64,000 nucleotides of DNA from Diphasiastrum complanatum. Taxonomy: Eukaryota; Streptophyta; Lycopodiopsida; Lycopodiales; Lycopodiaceae. This document shows, in pieces, positions 47,501 to 51,752 of this stretch. The notes beneath the pieces were generated by a model. That model was given only the letters and a program-made list of their open reading frames with translations. It had not been told where the DNA came from and did not search any database. Positions within the stretch are counted from its first letter, which is position 1. Every line of letters begins with the position of its first letter. The translations under genes and the position numbers were made by a program. The stretch lies in contig CM055100.1 in NCBI GenBank assembly GCA_029204225.1, forward strand, positions 53,937,539 to 54,001,538. Reading direction: 5' to 3'.

Positions 47501-48029
47501 TTTGAAATTGAAAAGCTTTCCAAGTTTTGTTTGAGTTTTCCTATTTTGGCAGTGCTGGTATTGGAAGAACAGGCACCTACTGTACAATTGATCACACCCT
47601 TCGTCGCATTTTGGATGGAGATGAGTCAGCTTTAGACATTATGAACACAGTTGGAAGATTTAGAGAACAGCGAGTTGGCATGGTTCAAACTAGAGTAAGC
47701 CTCCTCTCGTCAGTAAATTTGAAAATCCAGAATCTGTCTATAAGACTCATATACATTGCAGTTGATAGCTTCATAGTAACTGTTGATTTATGGGATCTGC
47801 AGAACTTTAAGAGTCCAGAATGGTTTCTGAGTGGAGATTATCTGTTTGAATCTCTTGGAGTAGACTGTTTATAGCTAGATTGTCAGCTTGCATGATGATT
47901 TTTTTTTTGAACCGGATGTTGTTACAGGAACAGTATCATTTTTGCTATGAAGCTGTTATTGATGAGCTGGAAGCATTGCTTCAGTTGTCCATGAATGAAT
48001 ATGCTAATGCGCCTGTTGATGAATTATAA
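4887..48029 (+). CDS. PTP1: Plant protein tyrosine phosphatase PTP1-like, eight exons over 43 kb
   Basis: Classical tyrosine-specific phosphatase. In Arabidopsis, PTP1 acts in cytoplasm and nucleus and dephosphorylates the stress MAP kinases MPK3/MPK6. Eight exons (4887-5156, 19445-19541, 19699-19781, 19932-20072, 20198-20332, 47257-47405, 47553-47694, 47928-48029) sum to 1119 nt, coding for 372 residues without a stop. Landmarks in order: [19 protein letters not shown] (KNRY motif), [29 protein letters not shown] (WPD loop with the general-acid Asp), [14 protein letters not shown] (catalytic Cys and Arg) and the [13 protein letters not shown]-loop. All introns are GT..AG. Length is near the plant family. 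The ATG at 4887 is the first good start in frame. Introns 1 and 5 are 14.3 and 26.9 kb because of nested retrotransposons. It appears intact; expression cannot be judged. Confidence 0.9.
5157..6222. other. Proximal intron 1 of PTP1
   Basis: No recognised domain. A small open frame at 5732-5959 has no family I know and may be chance. The retroelement cluster starts near 6.2 kb. Confidence 0.5.
6223..7948 (-). mobile_element. Ty3/gypsy element A (older host element): integrase, RNase H, RT, left part
   Basis: On the minus strand, in pol order: RT core at 7926-7564 ([32 protein letters not shown], then a YxDD box altered to FIDYIL), RT thumb and early RNase H at 7560-7100 with stops, RNase H at 7093-6863 ([20 protein letters not shown]), integrase zinc finger at about 6850-6540 (H..H..CLKCQ) and integrase core at 6504-6223 ([11 protein letters not shown]). 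Many frameshifts make it dead. The RT start lies at 12917-13030 on the far side of the inserted chromovirus. Confidence 0.85.
7954..8435 (-). repeat. 3' LTR of the chromovirus
   Basis: 482 bp. On the minus strand it starts TGTCATGCCCATGAC and ends in CTTTATA. Related copies are at 3674-4107, 12062-12911 and 36118-36612. Confidence 0.9.
8436..8451 (-). other. Polypurine tract of the chromovirus
   Basis: The minus strand reads AATAAGGGGGGAAGAA immediately before the TGTCATG start of the 3' LTR, the expected plus-strand primer site. Confidence 0.85.
8464..9455 (-). pseudogene. Chromovirus integrase with C-terminal chromodomain
   Basis: 9455-9160 holds the integrase core ([30 protein letters not shown] with catalytic Asp). 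A frameshift near 9170 moves it to the frame 9192-8464, which holds the rest of the core ([20 protein letters not shown]), the GPY/F-like region and a chromodomain ([33 protein letters not shown]). The chromodomain is the targeting module that defines chromoviruses. Confidence 0.88.
9775..10361 (-). pseudogene. Chromovirus RNase H
   Basis: 10361-10131 contains [20 protein letters not shown], the tether/RNase H start; 10083-9775 contains [20 protein letters not shown] and [13 protein letters not shown]. The catalytic TDAS and DALSR boxes are visible. Two frames are needed. Confidence 0.85.
10429..11254 (-). pseudogene. Chromovirus reverse transcriptase
   Basis: 11254-10760 gives RT palm motifs ([38 protein letters not shown]); 10806-10429 gives [20 protein letters not shown], with the catalytic LDD pair intact. 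A frame change near 10760-10700 with loss of the MPFGL segment breaks it. Confidence 0.87.
11293..11811 (-). pseudogene. Chromovirus retroviral-type aspartic protease
   Basis: About 170 residues. The active-site segment [14 protein letters not shown] stands where families have (V)LID(S/T)GSTHNFI, so the first Asp position is altered (SDLGS). Later [10 protein letters not shown] matches the conserved D.ILG.(D/E)W. Confidence 0.82.
11845..12055 (-). pseudogene. Truncated gag with CCHC zinc knuckle
   Basis: Runs from [13 protein letters not shown] through a lysine-rich stretch to [14 protein letters not shown], then a stop where the final knuckle Cys codon follows (stop then C). The capsid domain is absent, so the N-terminus joins the nucleocapsid almost directly. 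A related, less truncated copy is at 52640-53820. Confidence 0.75.
12048..12060 (-). other. Primer binding site (tRNA-iMet type)
   Basis: The minus strand reads TGGCATCAGAGCC directly inside the 5' LTR. It differs by one base from TGGTATCAGAGCC, the complement of the plant initiator tRNA-Met 3' end. Confidence 0.85.
12062..12911 (-). repeat. 5' LTR of the chromovirus, interrupted
   Basis: Matches the 3' LTR over its length, but a 358-bp insertion plus its 5-bp duplication at 12456-12818 splits it. Without the insertion it is about 487 bp. Confidence 0.88.
12456..12813. mobile_element. Solo LTR nested in the 5' LTR
   Basis: 358 bp, begins TGTAATAGATCC and ends GCTCGTAACA (TG..CA), with a perfect 5-bp target duplication GGGCC at 12451-12455 and 12814-12818. 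It is more G/C-rich than the host LTR. No internal region remains. It is the youngest layer in this nest. Its end holds the palindrome TTACGAGCTCGTAA. Confidence 0.85.
12917..13030 (-). mobile_element. Gypsy element A, RT N-terminal part split off by insertion
   Basis: The minus strand reads [16 protein letters not shown] then [16 protein letters not shown], the start of a gypsy RT. It continues at 7948 with [14 protein letters not shown]. The two pieces are separated by the element at 7954-12911 and share the CATAG target duplication. The LINE begins just upstream. Confidence 0.8.
13040..15937 (-). mobile_element. Non-LTR retrotransposon (LINE), 5'-truncated
   Basis: On the minus strand: end of an AP-type endonuclease (15933-15560; WPSSSIFT.., ISDHSLLL), a spacer with stops, RT from 15093 ([35 protein letters not shown]), 14670-14227 ([35 protein letters not shown], catalytic box YAND in place of YADD), a C-terminal domain at 14164-13514, and a zinc motif at 13513-13073 ([15 protein letters not shown]). 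It lies between gypsy A and a copia gag. No poly(A) is visible at its 3' end. It is unlike typical plant L1, whose RT reads GLRQGDPLSP. Confidence 0.88.
16200..17005. repeat. Tandem minisatellites in the copia B leader
   Basis: An approximately 80-bp unit (aggatatc..ccttccctggatatcacc..gatcttgcatgcaacaattt) repeats from about 16240 to 16420. Then a CCTGTCTGGTTGCTGCTGCC.. / GCCCTCAGGAAGACCTGCAA.. unit repeats with divergence to about 16970. The repeats create open frames on both strands that are not genes. Confidence 0.8.
17012..17025 (-). other. PBS of copia B
   Basis: The minus strand reads TGGTATCAGAGCAG directly inside the LTR, matching the 3' end of initiator tRNA-Met. Confidence 0.85.
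17475..17526. repeat. (GA)n microsatellite
   Basis: About 26 uninterrupted GA units at the outer edge of the copia B LTR. Confidence 0.95.
17580..19230 (-). mobile_element. Copia element C: gag-protease and start of integrase
   Basis: On the minus strand, a UBN2-type gag from about 19215 ([34 protein letters not shown]) to 18450; a zinc knuckle [14 protein letters not shown], whose second Cys is replaced by Tyr; protease [16 protein letters not shown] with DSG intact; then [20 protein letters not shown] and a pre-integrase segment near 17880-17760 ([10 protein letters not shown] in a shifted frame). The 368-residue frame 18984-17878 is open. Integrase core, RT and RNase H are missing. No LTR was found on either side. 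Confidence 0.85.
19445..19541 (+). CDS. PTP1: PTP1 exon 2
   Basis: Acceptor ctatgcag|GTC; donor CCCT|gtatcc, phase 1. Encodes [20 protein letters not shown] followed by the conserved [11 protein letters not shown]. It lies about 215 bp after the edge of a minus-strand copia element, so the intron insertions stop just short of the exon. Confidence 0.88.
19699..19781 (+). CDS. PTP1: PTP1 exon 3
   Basis: Acceptor gtacag|TT completes a Phe codon split from exon 2, giving [11 protein letters not shown]. It ends [12 protein letters not shown]|gtaagc with a strong donor, phase 0. The D(Y)INAS motif is a family signature. Confidence 0.9.
19932..20072 (+). CDS. PTP1: PTP1 exon 4
   Basis: Acceptor tttgcag|GAT; donor CAG|gtaggc. 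Forty-seven codons: [39 protein letters not shown] and SLLDGNQ. TQGP and DFW..I are standard phosphatase landmarks. Confidence 0.93.
20198..20332 (+). CDS. PTP1: PTP1 exon 5
   Basis: Acceptor gagcag|GAA; donor GAG|gtaatt. Forty-five codons starting EKCAPYFPV (family K(C)..YFP) and including [12 protein letters not shown]. It is followed by the 26.9-kb intron. Confidence 0.9.
20566..20940 (-). pseudogene. Copia D protease fragment
   Basis: The minus strand reads [17 protein letters not shown] (catalytic DSG kept, the following Ala changed to Pro), then [16 protein letters not shown] and [18 protein letters not shown], and runs straight into LTR sequence at 20663. Confidence 0.8.
21198..21788 (-). 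CDS. Copia D gag polyprotein (open)
   Basis: 196 residues open. Contains [60 protein letters not shown], the UBN2-type copia capsid. It continues as [19 protein letters not shown] near 21120-21060, a CCHC knuckle whose His is replaced by Tyr. Confidence 0.82.
   Translation of the reverse strand: MERTTAHGSSRCKLQREIVPGVEIPPTIDRELREYQRRRRKAHHIRNLSVRDTIIPHFKDVVGPKEAWDILKKLYETVNQSRILFLTNKLHTLKMGTGELVIDYFTRVKDLRGQLTAIGESVPNSLLVSIMLSSPPLPCQNFVMMLSLREMRPPFNELNAILLQEKMRRQNIVNRDNFKEQAFLAKKQDQSSKKGG
21890..22380. repeat. Leader repeats of copia D
   Basis: Degenerate reiteration of ctgatctgat, cagcgatca and tctgtagacagcg words between the PBS and gag. It corresponds in position to the minisatellite leader of copia B, although the words differ. 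Confidence 0.65.
22941..22968. repeat. (CT)n microsatellite
   Basis: About 14 CT units just right of copia D. Confidence 0.95.
23100..23720 (+). pseudogene. LINE reverse transcriptase fragment, plus strand
   Basis: Frame-corrected reading gives [54 protein letters not shown] and [12 protein letters not shown]. These match the RT of the LINE at 13040-15937 (motifs [28 protein letters not shown]). It is the same unusual clade and is heavily decayed. Confidence 0.75.
23720..25000. other. Unassigned stretch, possible old LTR
   Basis: No recognised coding. Near 24235 the plus strand reads tgatatcagagct, close to a tRNA-iMet primer site. Gypsy gag follows 1.2 kb later, so a decayed 5' LTR may end here. 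This is weak evidence. Confidence 0.35.
25003..25267. repeat. Palindromic-word island 1 (AACCGT/ACGGTT) around an A/T core
   Basis: Left array 25006-25095 and right array 25203-25267 of aaccgt/acggtt words flank an A/T and G/C homopolymer core. 25203-25219 and 25223-25239 form a perfect 17-bp hairpin with a 3-nt loop. It is not a gene or a recognised transposon. Confidence 0.8.
25440..26900 (+). mobile_element. Ty3/gypsy gag-protease fragment, plus strand
   Basis: Frame-corrected gag capsid at about 25470-25740 ([25 protein letters not shown]), a knuckle-like [20 protein letters not shown] at about 25848-25910, and protease at 26530-26880 ([14 protein letters not shown], where families have DTGSSH; later GFLGKSWHA and PTIDF). 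The ACATGT island lies between knuckle and protease. Pol is absent. Confidence 0.75.
26286..26465. repeat. Palindromic-word island 2 (ACATGT)
   Basis: At least eight ACATGT-type words, in direct and mirrored context (gacacatgtc, aacatgtgtc, ccatgtgtcatg). The open frames over it on both strands are products of the repetition. Confidence 0.65.
26950..28772 (-). mobile_element. Copia element F: gag-protease relic with 5' LTR
   Basis: LTR from 28357 (TGTTGGAATTTG on plus) to about 28772, PBS-like AATACCA before it, gag start at 28340-28060 ([20 protein letters not shown]), more gag at 27990-27880, then protease remains at 27250-26958 that align with copia D. It ends at the same place after the NLLSV segment as element D. 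A separate LTR-like insert splits it at about 27262-27870. Confidence 0.75.
27262..27870 (+). mobile_element. LTR-like insertion with TATA box and poly(A) signal
   Basis: Interrupts copia F between gag and protease. The plus strand shows tataaaag near 27670, then AATAAA near 27714 and a short CT repeat at 27743-27775, an LTR-like U3-R-U5 order. It begins near tgggcccttag. I could not define a target duplication. Confidence 0.5.
28953..29460 (+). pseudogene. Gypsy G gag capsid
   Basis: [20 protein letters not shown], a stop at about 29047, then [40 protein letters not shown]. This is the retrotransposon gag domain, with one nonsense codon and a frameshift near 29390. Confidence 0.82.
29498..29930 (+). 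repeat. Tandem duplication inside gypsy G gag
   Basis: A segment of about 220 bp starting agtctagtaacaagtagata at 29498 is repeated from 29719. The copies differ by few bases, including a short insertion near 29770, so the duplication is recent relative to the element. Confidence 0.85.
29958..30075. repeat. Palindromic-word island 3 (GTTTCGAAAC / CGTTCG)
   Basis: Dense gtttcgaac, gtttcgaaac, cgttcgaaatgcg words next to A and T homopolymers at 29930-29954, inserted after the duplicated gag segment. Confidence 0.7.
32223..32625 (-). repeat. 3' LTR of element H and polypurine tract
   Basis: 403 bp. Both ends are AGTTA/TAACT rather than TG/CA. On the minus strand TCGGGGAG precedes it (32626-32633). 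Positions 32522-32625 recur at 36613-36715 as the rest of the 5' LTR. Confidence 0.85.
32652..32915 (-). pseudogene. Element H chromodomain
   Basis: Reads [20 protein letters not shown] then [15 protein letters not shown], a chromodomain with the conserved W.G....(E)ATWEP. It sits at the integrase C-terminus. Confidence 0.85.
32950..33958 (-). pseudogene. Element H integrase
   Basis: Frames 33958-33641 ([34 protein letters not shown]) and 33556-32950 ([39 protein letters not shown]), plus a zinc-finger piece at 34016-33792 ([10 protein letters not shown]). Frameshifts separate them. Confidence 0.85.
33968..34441 (-). pseudogene. Element H RNase H
   Basis: [52 protein letters not shown]. Open over 157 residues. 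Confidence 0.87.
34502..34891 (-). pseudogene. Element H RT C-terminal half
   Basis: [58 protein letters not shown]. The N-terminal half with the YxDD box is missing at this place, because an inverted block follows at 34892. Confidence 0.83.
34880..35200 (+). pseudogene. Inverted block of element H: protease end and RT start
   Basis: Opposite strand to the rest of the element. The plus strand reads [20 protein letters not shown] and [23 protein letters not shown], the typical link from protease to RT. Flanking coding is minus strand on both sides. Confidence 0.82.
35210..35770 (-). pseudogene. Element H gag
   Basis: Frame-corrected: [54 protein letters not shown], then [20 protein letters not shown]. 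Gypsy gag; two or more frameshifts. Confidence 0.78.
36118..36612 (-). mobile_element. Solo LTR of the chromovirus family inside element H
   Basis: Same orientation and sequence as the LTRs at 7954 and 12062, from tataaagtcct to gtgggcatgaca. Flanks ccaag and ctaag differ by one base and may be an aged target duplication. It lies next to the surviving end of the H 5' LTR. Confidence 0.8.
37287..37473. repeat. Palindromic-word island 4 (GATTCGAATC / AATCGGCCGATT)
   Basis: At least eight gattcgaa or ttcgaatc words, and aatcggccgattcgaa is a near-perfect palindrome. Follows the end of gypsy G. Confidence 0.75.
37581..37760. repeat. Palindromic-word island 5 (CGAATCGCGATTCG) with A/T core
   Basis: Forty bases of cgaatcgcgattcg words at 37581-37621, then an A/T homopolymer core at 37625-37690. 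The word is shared with the island at 45881-45960. Confidence 0.72.
37871..38045. repeat. G/C-rich hairpin island with 20-base G run
   Basis: About three diverged units of ggggggtccaaggggggcagcgcccccc..tgctactgtcg, with ggggggcagcgcccccc forming a hairpin and 37960-37979 being 20 consecutive G. It is far more G/C-rich than anything else in the window. Open frames over it are artefacts. Confidence 0.85.
38144..38204 (+). other. Possible stray exon
   Basis: After ccttgacag the plus strand reads [20 protein letters not shown], open and with ordinary codon composition, then it ends at the copia edge. It could be a captured exon; the family is not recognised. Confidence 0.3.
38205..39292 (-). pseudogene. 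Copia I pre-integrase and integrase
   Basis: [20 protein letters not shown] (pre-integrase), [17 protein letters not shown] zinc motif, [20 protein letters not shown], then after a frame change near 38890 [20 protein letters not shown] and [23 protein letters not shown] landmarks are recognisable. Confidence 0.87.
39289..39861 (-). pseudogene. Copia I zinc knuckle and protease
   Basis: Knuckle [20 protein letters not shown] (complete CCHC). The protease active site reads [14 protein letters not shown] where copia has (D)SGAT.H, so the catalytic Asp-Ser is changed to Ala. Later [10 protein letters not shown] and [20 protein letters not shown]. Confidence 0.8.
40016..40708 (-). CDS. Copia I gag (open, 230 residues)
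   Basis: [20 protein letters not shown] is atypical at the N-terminus. Then [60 protein letters not shown] follow the copia capsid pattern. It ends at a stop at 40016, and a frame with basic residues continues. Confidence 0.8.
   Translation of the reverse strand: MLKLNNIIVIDLIHRNSEDMKMSSISSIQSKINTIFGYRRFELSSLEVKDFTHSKGRRSLAMGRLNRSEANYLLLAKNFVGREKNDKAITIIASSVNDSIMLDLSSTSNVKELWEELQTKNETLSRNQIMFLEDQLSYLQWDDKDLTIFVRKIKDLFISLQNSSTENAISKEKQLSYFLRALPRSFRTTRTLLAKDSSMMLQKAIDGVKEEVEAHERYDDNGDSQKALFT
40780..41397 (-). repeat. LTR of copia I
   Basis: 618 bp, on the plus strand from tgtaggaaaaacac to gtgttctaca, TGTAG..CTACA ends. On the inner side one base separates it from PBS TGGTATCAGAGCT. On the outer side the minus strand reads AATTAAGGGGGAGAGT. 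Confidence 0.87.
41398..43050. other. Unassigned stretch
   Basis: No recognised domain. The minus-strand frame 42858-42550 is 102 residues with balanced composition ([20 protein letters not shown]) but no family I know. Otherwise only short frames. Confidence 0.4.
43051..43262. repeat. Palindromic-word island 7 (GATCCGGAACG)
   Basis: gttgcagcgga (43051-43061) and tccgctgcaac (43068-43078) form a perfect 11-bp hairpin. More cggatcg/gttccg words run to 43130, an A/T-rich core follows, and gttccggaac recurs near 43250. Confidence 0.78.
43661..43975 (+). pseudogene. FANCI-like exon inside PTP1 intron 5
   Basis: The plus-strand frame reads [40 protein letters not shown] and [20 protein letters not shown]. 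The order and spacing (GT(V/I)(V/I)LHI.F..K, then LLS..RIQR..(Q)..L(D/E)LLKT.V) match the N-terminal half of FANCI, the monoubiquitinated Fanconi anaemia repair protein. A splice-like donor GCAG|GTATGA stands at 43976, and an acceptor-like tttttaatag ends at 43660, though the frame stays open upstream to about 43599. No neighbouring FANCI exon was found, so it is probably a captured fragment. The match is from memory of the family, not from a search. Confidence 0.65.
44099..44290. repeat. Palindromic-word island 8 (GTTCCGGAAC / GGATC) around A/T core
   Basis: Left array 44102-44168 contains the perfect 16-bp palindrome tacgttccggaacgta. An A/T-rich core follows. The right array 44260-44290 contains ccggatcgtggtccggatcgcg. 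This repeats the layout of island 1 with other words. Confidence 0.77.
44566..44847 (-). other. Unrecognised 93-residue open frame
   Basis: The minus strand reads [20 protein letters not shown] then [20 protein letters not shown]. No family recognised. A 20-bp direct repeat (catgatccaatctcaaag twice near 44677-44710) lies inside. It could be chance or a captured exon. Confidence 0.3.
44940..45085 (+). pseudogene. Gypsy integrase C-terminal scrap
   Basis: Frame-corrected [25 protein letters not shown] aligns with 36860-36970 of element G. Both ends are cut. Confidence 0.7.
45086..45880. other. Unassigned, with a pyrimidine-rich block
   Basis: No gene seen. 45670-45800 is strongly C/T-rich (cctctcctcctcctc). 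It precedes island 9. Confidence 0.5.
45881..45960. repeat. Palindromic-word island 9 (GATTCGAATC, GAATCGCGATTCG)
   Basis: Contains gattcgaatc, gcgaatcgcgattcg and gaatcatgattc, each self-complementary. The first two words are shared with islands 4 and 5; a poly(A) tract adjoins at 45864-45875. Confidence 0.73.
45961..47256. other. Distal intron 5 of PTP1, unassigned
   Basis: Open frames at 46712-46191 (minus, cysteine-rich, 173 residues) and 46805-46990 (plus) carry no domain I recognise. Splice acceptor of exon 6 at 47255-47256. Confidence 0.45.
47257..47405 (+). CDS. PTP1: PTP1 exon 6 (WPD loop)
   Basis: Acceptor gatctgcag|TTG; donor TGCAG|gtatgt, phase 2. Encodes the WPD loop HWPDNHVPP, where most plant orthologues have WPDHGVP, and ends at the catalytic cysteine (GPFVVHC). 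The serine after the cysteine is split across the intron. Confidence 0.93.
47553..47694 (+). CDS. PTP1: PTP1 exon 7 (P-loop)
   Basis: Acceptor ttggcag|T completes the split Ser, giving [16 protein letters not shown]. It then encodes [18 protein letters not shown] and [12 protein letters not shown]. The donor AGA|gtaagc is strong. The phosphate-binding loop Arg is present. Confidence 0.95.
47928..48029 (+). CDS. PTP1: PTP1 exon 8 (C-terminus)
   Basis: Acceptor gttacag|GAA. Encodes [20 protein letters not shown] and a short acidic tail, with TAA at 48027-48029. QYHFCYEAV is the conserved last helix. No canonical AATAAA is obvious in the following few hundred bases. Confidence 0.92.
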   Translation, partial: EQYHFCYEAVIDELEALLQLSMNEYANAPVDEL

Positions 48030-48990
48030 TTAGTAGATATGATATTTGATGAATTATTCTATTATGCGTCTTGTAGCTATAGTGACAATACTTTGATGAT
48101 GAACCCAATGAATTATTATGTTATCTGTTGTAGATAAACATACAGTGGTTTATGCAGTCAACGATATATTTGAGGGTGGTTGATGTCTGAAACTTAAACT
48201 GATACTTGTCTAAGTTGTCTTACATATGGCCATTCTGATGTTGCTTTTGAGGAACATTAAATTCCTTAATACTACAATGATTATAACTAGACAAGAATGT
48301 TCATTTAAGAGTTAGCGCTGGAAAATTACTCAGCTTTGTGTGCTTATCAGAACCCAGTACACCTTTGAAACCTTCATGTTTTCTGAGCAACAGTGTAGAT
48401 GCAGCTGGATTATCAAGGATTTGGGTTGAGCTTTCGGAACTTGGGGGGGACCTCTGGTACAGTCTTAGTAGTACTATGGTTTTCTAGCACATCGTTTAGG
48501 TATTGAGTGCTTCATGTCAGTCCAGCTTCCTGGCGTCAAAATGCTATTTGACTGCTCTACAAGCTTAGGAGACCGCACTCGGTTTCACTGGTATAAGAAA
48601 AATCATATGATTGAGTTGGTTGCTGAGCAGAGAGCTACATTGCACCAATTTGTGTTTGTTTTGATGCCATTGTTGAAAAAGTAAATTACTGCCGGTTTAA
48701 GCATCTTACTATAATCCATATCAATCTATCATATACTATGTAAGGTCCAAAAATACACTTTTTATGTCCATTGTTTGCACCATCACCTTCGACAGAGTAT
48801 TCTAGATAAGGTTGAAGGAGCAAAAGTTCTCTGCATTAATTTGTCTTATCCCTCCGCACTTTCTAAACTTGATCACTCACCTGCCTTAGCCACTAATCTA
48901 TGCTCCTTCAGCTCCTAGATGAGTATGCACATCTGATGCTTAAGTCTCCTTGTGCTCCTATATATGATTGTGCTATATTCGATATTGATG
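48030..48990 (+). other. PTP1 3' flank
   Basis: No recognised gene. A plus-strand stretch near 48510-48680 (HWYKKNHMIELVAEQRATLH) is open but unassigned. Confidence 0.4.
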
Positions 48991-48999
48991 TTGTACATT

Positions 49000-49225
49000 C
49001 TTGGGCCTTATGGATCGCTTGGAACTCTACTTTCCTGGATACTACTATACCTTCTTGGGCATTGCGGATACCTTGGATTGCTACACAGAGTTGTTGCTAT
49101 GATTGCCTAGTTGTGCTTTTCATGTGGTATTCTTGGGCTATTCGGCTAGCTTTGGATATCTCAGTTGTTGGGGTCCTACATACCGAGATTTTCTTATGGC
49201 ATTCTTGGGCTATCAAAGTGCCTTG
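49000..49225 (+). repeat. Degenerate minisatellite (TTCTTGGGC.. unit)
   Basis: Four spaced copies of ttcttgggcn(c/t)t..cggat.gcttgga-like units near 49001, 49055, 49130 and 49202, about 50-75 bp apart. Confidence 0.6.
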
Positions 49226-49414
49226 AGCGAGTTTTCTTCTTGCTTGGTTTCCTTTATGCATCTACATCAGTAGTTGTTGTACAATTCTTTGTGGAGTTTG
49301 TTTGTTGCTTTTGGAGTACACGTTGTGACAACTTCTGTTTTCTCTTTTTTTCATTATTTACATTAGTCTATGCACTTTTACGCTTGTATTATGAGTACTT
49401 AGATTGTTTTTTGT

Positions 49415-49502
49415 ATATAATGCTTATCATTGGCTGTGAGTTTTTTGTATATAGTGCTTATCATTGGCTGTGAGTTTTTTGTATATAGTGCTTATGGTTG
49501 GC
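49415..49502 (+). repeat. Triple direct repeat, about 33 bp
   Basis: ttttttgtatatagtgcttatcattggctgtgag repeats two and a half times with single-base changes. Confidence 0.85.
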
Positions 49503-49689
49503 TACTTATCACAACTATTTCTTGGGGCCAACATTATGGACAATGTTTTTAAAGTAGGGGAGAGTTAGGTACTCGGGAATAGCCCCTAACTAGTATATCC
49601 TTACGTACTGGGCCACTAACATTGAGGGAATCTCCTTATGGGACCCAACAACCCTAAGTTGCCCTAATCTCTAGAAGGTTTCACTAAGG

Positions 49690-49740
49690 GCTTCTGGATA
49701 GTATATATAAGGTGATCATTGTATTCATTTCTCTGTTTAT

Positions 49741-49807
<67 letters not shown>
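49690..49807 (+). promoter_or_regulatory. LTR-like TATA region with (CT)n
   Basis: agtatatataagg near 49700 followed 40 bp later by a (CT)n tract (49744-49806). It resembles the U3-R part of a retrotransposon LTR; no coding region could be tied to it. Confidence 0.4.
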
Positions 49808-49809
<2 letters not shown>

Positions 49810-50339
49810 ATTAGTCCTCTCCTTTCATTGCTTGTAGGGCTATGGCTATGATCTGATGTGATGTATCTTAGCTATTCTTGTAGGGATTAGTCTGTTGTCT
49901 CATATCTGATCTTTATGCTTCATTGATACTAATATTTGTGAATATGTTCATAACTCCTATAAAATATAGAAAGCATAGTAGCTCATGAACAAAAGGTCAA
50001 TTTATGAAGGTTAAGGCTTTCGGCTAAAATTTGCGCATTCTCTATTCAATATATTGGTCTGTTGGATAGTCCATTATAAACTCCAGGATGTTAATGAATA
50101 ATATCATTGTCTGATCAAGTATGATATAAATTTGCTCATTCTAGTCAACACGTCTCTTCATGGCAACATTATTTTGAAGTCAAGTGATAGATCAAGATCT
50201 TCTAAATACTCTAAATGGAAAATGTAAAAGTTTCAAACATTAAGAAAACCATAAAAATGTCAAGATCCAGTCTTTAACTTTGAAACTTGATTGATGCAAA
50301 GTTAGCAAGAGAGAAACTAGCCCTTAACAATTCATCATA

Positions 50340-50448
50340 ATCTTGCTACTAAAAATAGAAAAGATCCACACAAGATTGAGAAAATGATATTAGTTCATGA
50401 TAAAAATCACATCCATGATAGGAGATACACTTCTTCCGTATACCAAAC

Positions 50449-50520
<72 letters not shown>

Positions 50521-50852
50521 CAAATGCAGACAACGTGGTGTAGAGATACATAATGAATAAGGTTCAACCTATTTATAGGCTCATATGGCCAAAAAAAAAG
50601 GTCTTAAATCATACCAGGATTGCATCTTGAATCATAGGCATCCACTACATCAATGGCCTAGATCGATCTATATGTCAATTATCCACTAGTATTGTAATCT
50701 ATGTAAAACAATAAGTAATAATGTCTAAACCGAGTCGGTCCCTTCCATATTGATTTCACAGATGTCAACTTGCACTTTTACTTCTGGTGAAAATATCTAA
50801 TAGTTTTCCAAATTGGCTTCAAATTGATATTTGCATATTTTTCACATCCTCC
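50340..50852 (-). repeat. Copia 3' LTR with TATA box and (GA)n
   Basis: On the minus strand TTTGAGGGAGGA (polypurine tract, about 50856-50866) is followed by TGTGAAAAATATG. Inside are CCTATAAATAGG at about 50567-50578 and a 68-bp dinucleotide tract at 50451-50518 downstream of it, that is, in the transcribed part. The outer end is uncertain. Confidence 0.65.
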
Positions 50853-50879
50853 CTCAAATTCAACTTGCCAACATTGAAG

Positions 50880-51290
50880 CTAGTTTTCTCCTTGATGCCA
50901 ATAGATACCCTATGCTTATCAAATAGTTATTTGTCCAATGCCTTTGTAAAAATGTCAATAACATAATCACTTGAAGTTACATAATGAAGATTTACTGCCT
51001 TAAAAGAACCTTCCCTCTAATAAAATGATAAGCGATCTCAATTTTCTTAGATCAAGCATTTGCTAAGCTTTGGGTTGTTTTGTCACCATACATGATTGGA
51101 GTAGAGTTAGAATCATGCATTTGAATGTCAATAAGGATTCTCTTTATCCACAACGCCTCTTTGCATGATGTAGTAAGAGCCTTGTACTTGGCCTCAAAAG
51201 AGGAGAGAAATTGTGTCTTGCTTCTTAGATAGCCATGATATCACTCAATCTCCCAAAACGTAGGCATATGCATTTGTGGATCTACTATCC
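50880..51290 (-). pseudogene. Copia RNase H
   Basis: Frame-corrected STNAYAYVLGD, FEAKYKALTTSCKEALWIKR, HDSNSTPIMYGDKTTQSLAN, KIEIAYHFIRGKV. Copia RNase H with stops, linked to the LTR to its left. Confidence 0.8.
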
Positions 51291-51560
51291 AACTCATTGT
51301 AGAAATGGACACTACAAATACTGATTATGTTGAGTCATGACTTGTAATCATCCAACGGAAGCATACTAGAGACGAGAGCTCACACACACATGTGACTCAT
51401 TAGCCTTTTACAAATATACACTCTCTATGCAACTTTGGTGGTATATGCAATATAATTATTGGGTTTAGGAAGATTTGTGGTAGTATCTAACCATGTGACT
51501 TGACAATGCAAGTGTAACATGAAATATTGTTCAACCTATATACAAGTATCAAGCTTATTA

Positions 51561-51752
51561 TTACATTTTAAAATATTGCCTCTTAATGATAAGCTTTATT
51601 AATGAGCTAAAATGTAAAATCTTTGCCTTTGCCAAAGGCTTGGTGAAGGTATCTGCCACCCAGTCATGTGTAGAACAATATACTAACTCGACTCTCGTAG
51701 AGTTTACCTTCTCATGCAAAAATTCAGCAGACGTGCGGAAGGGCCTTCTCAC
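51561..51752 (-). pseudogene. Second copia RNase H tail
   Basis: EFLHEKVNSTRVELVYCSTH DWVADTFTKPLAKAK is the conserved copia RNase H end. Separate element from the one at 50880-51290. Confidence 0.85.

Noticed and set aside
4887-48029. PTP1 as a processed retrocopy or two separate genes
   Set aside because: Introns with GT..AG borders separate every exon, exon phases match across both giant introns, and the protein joins in family order.
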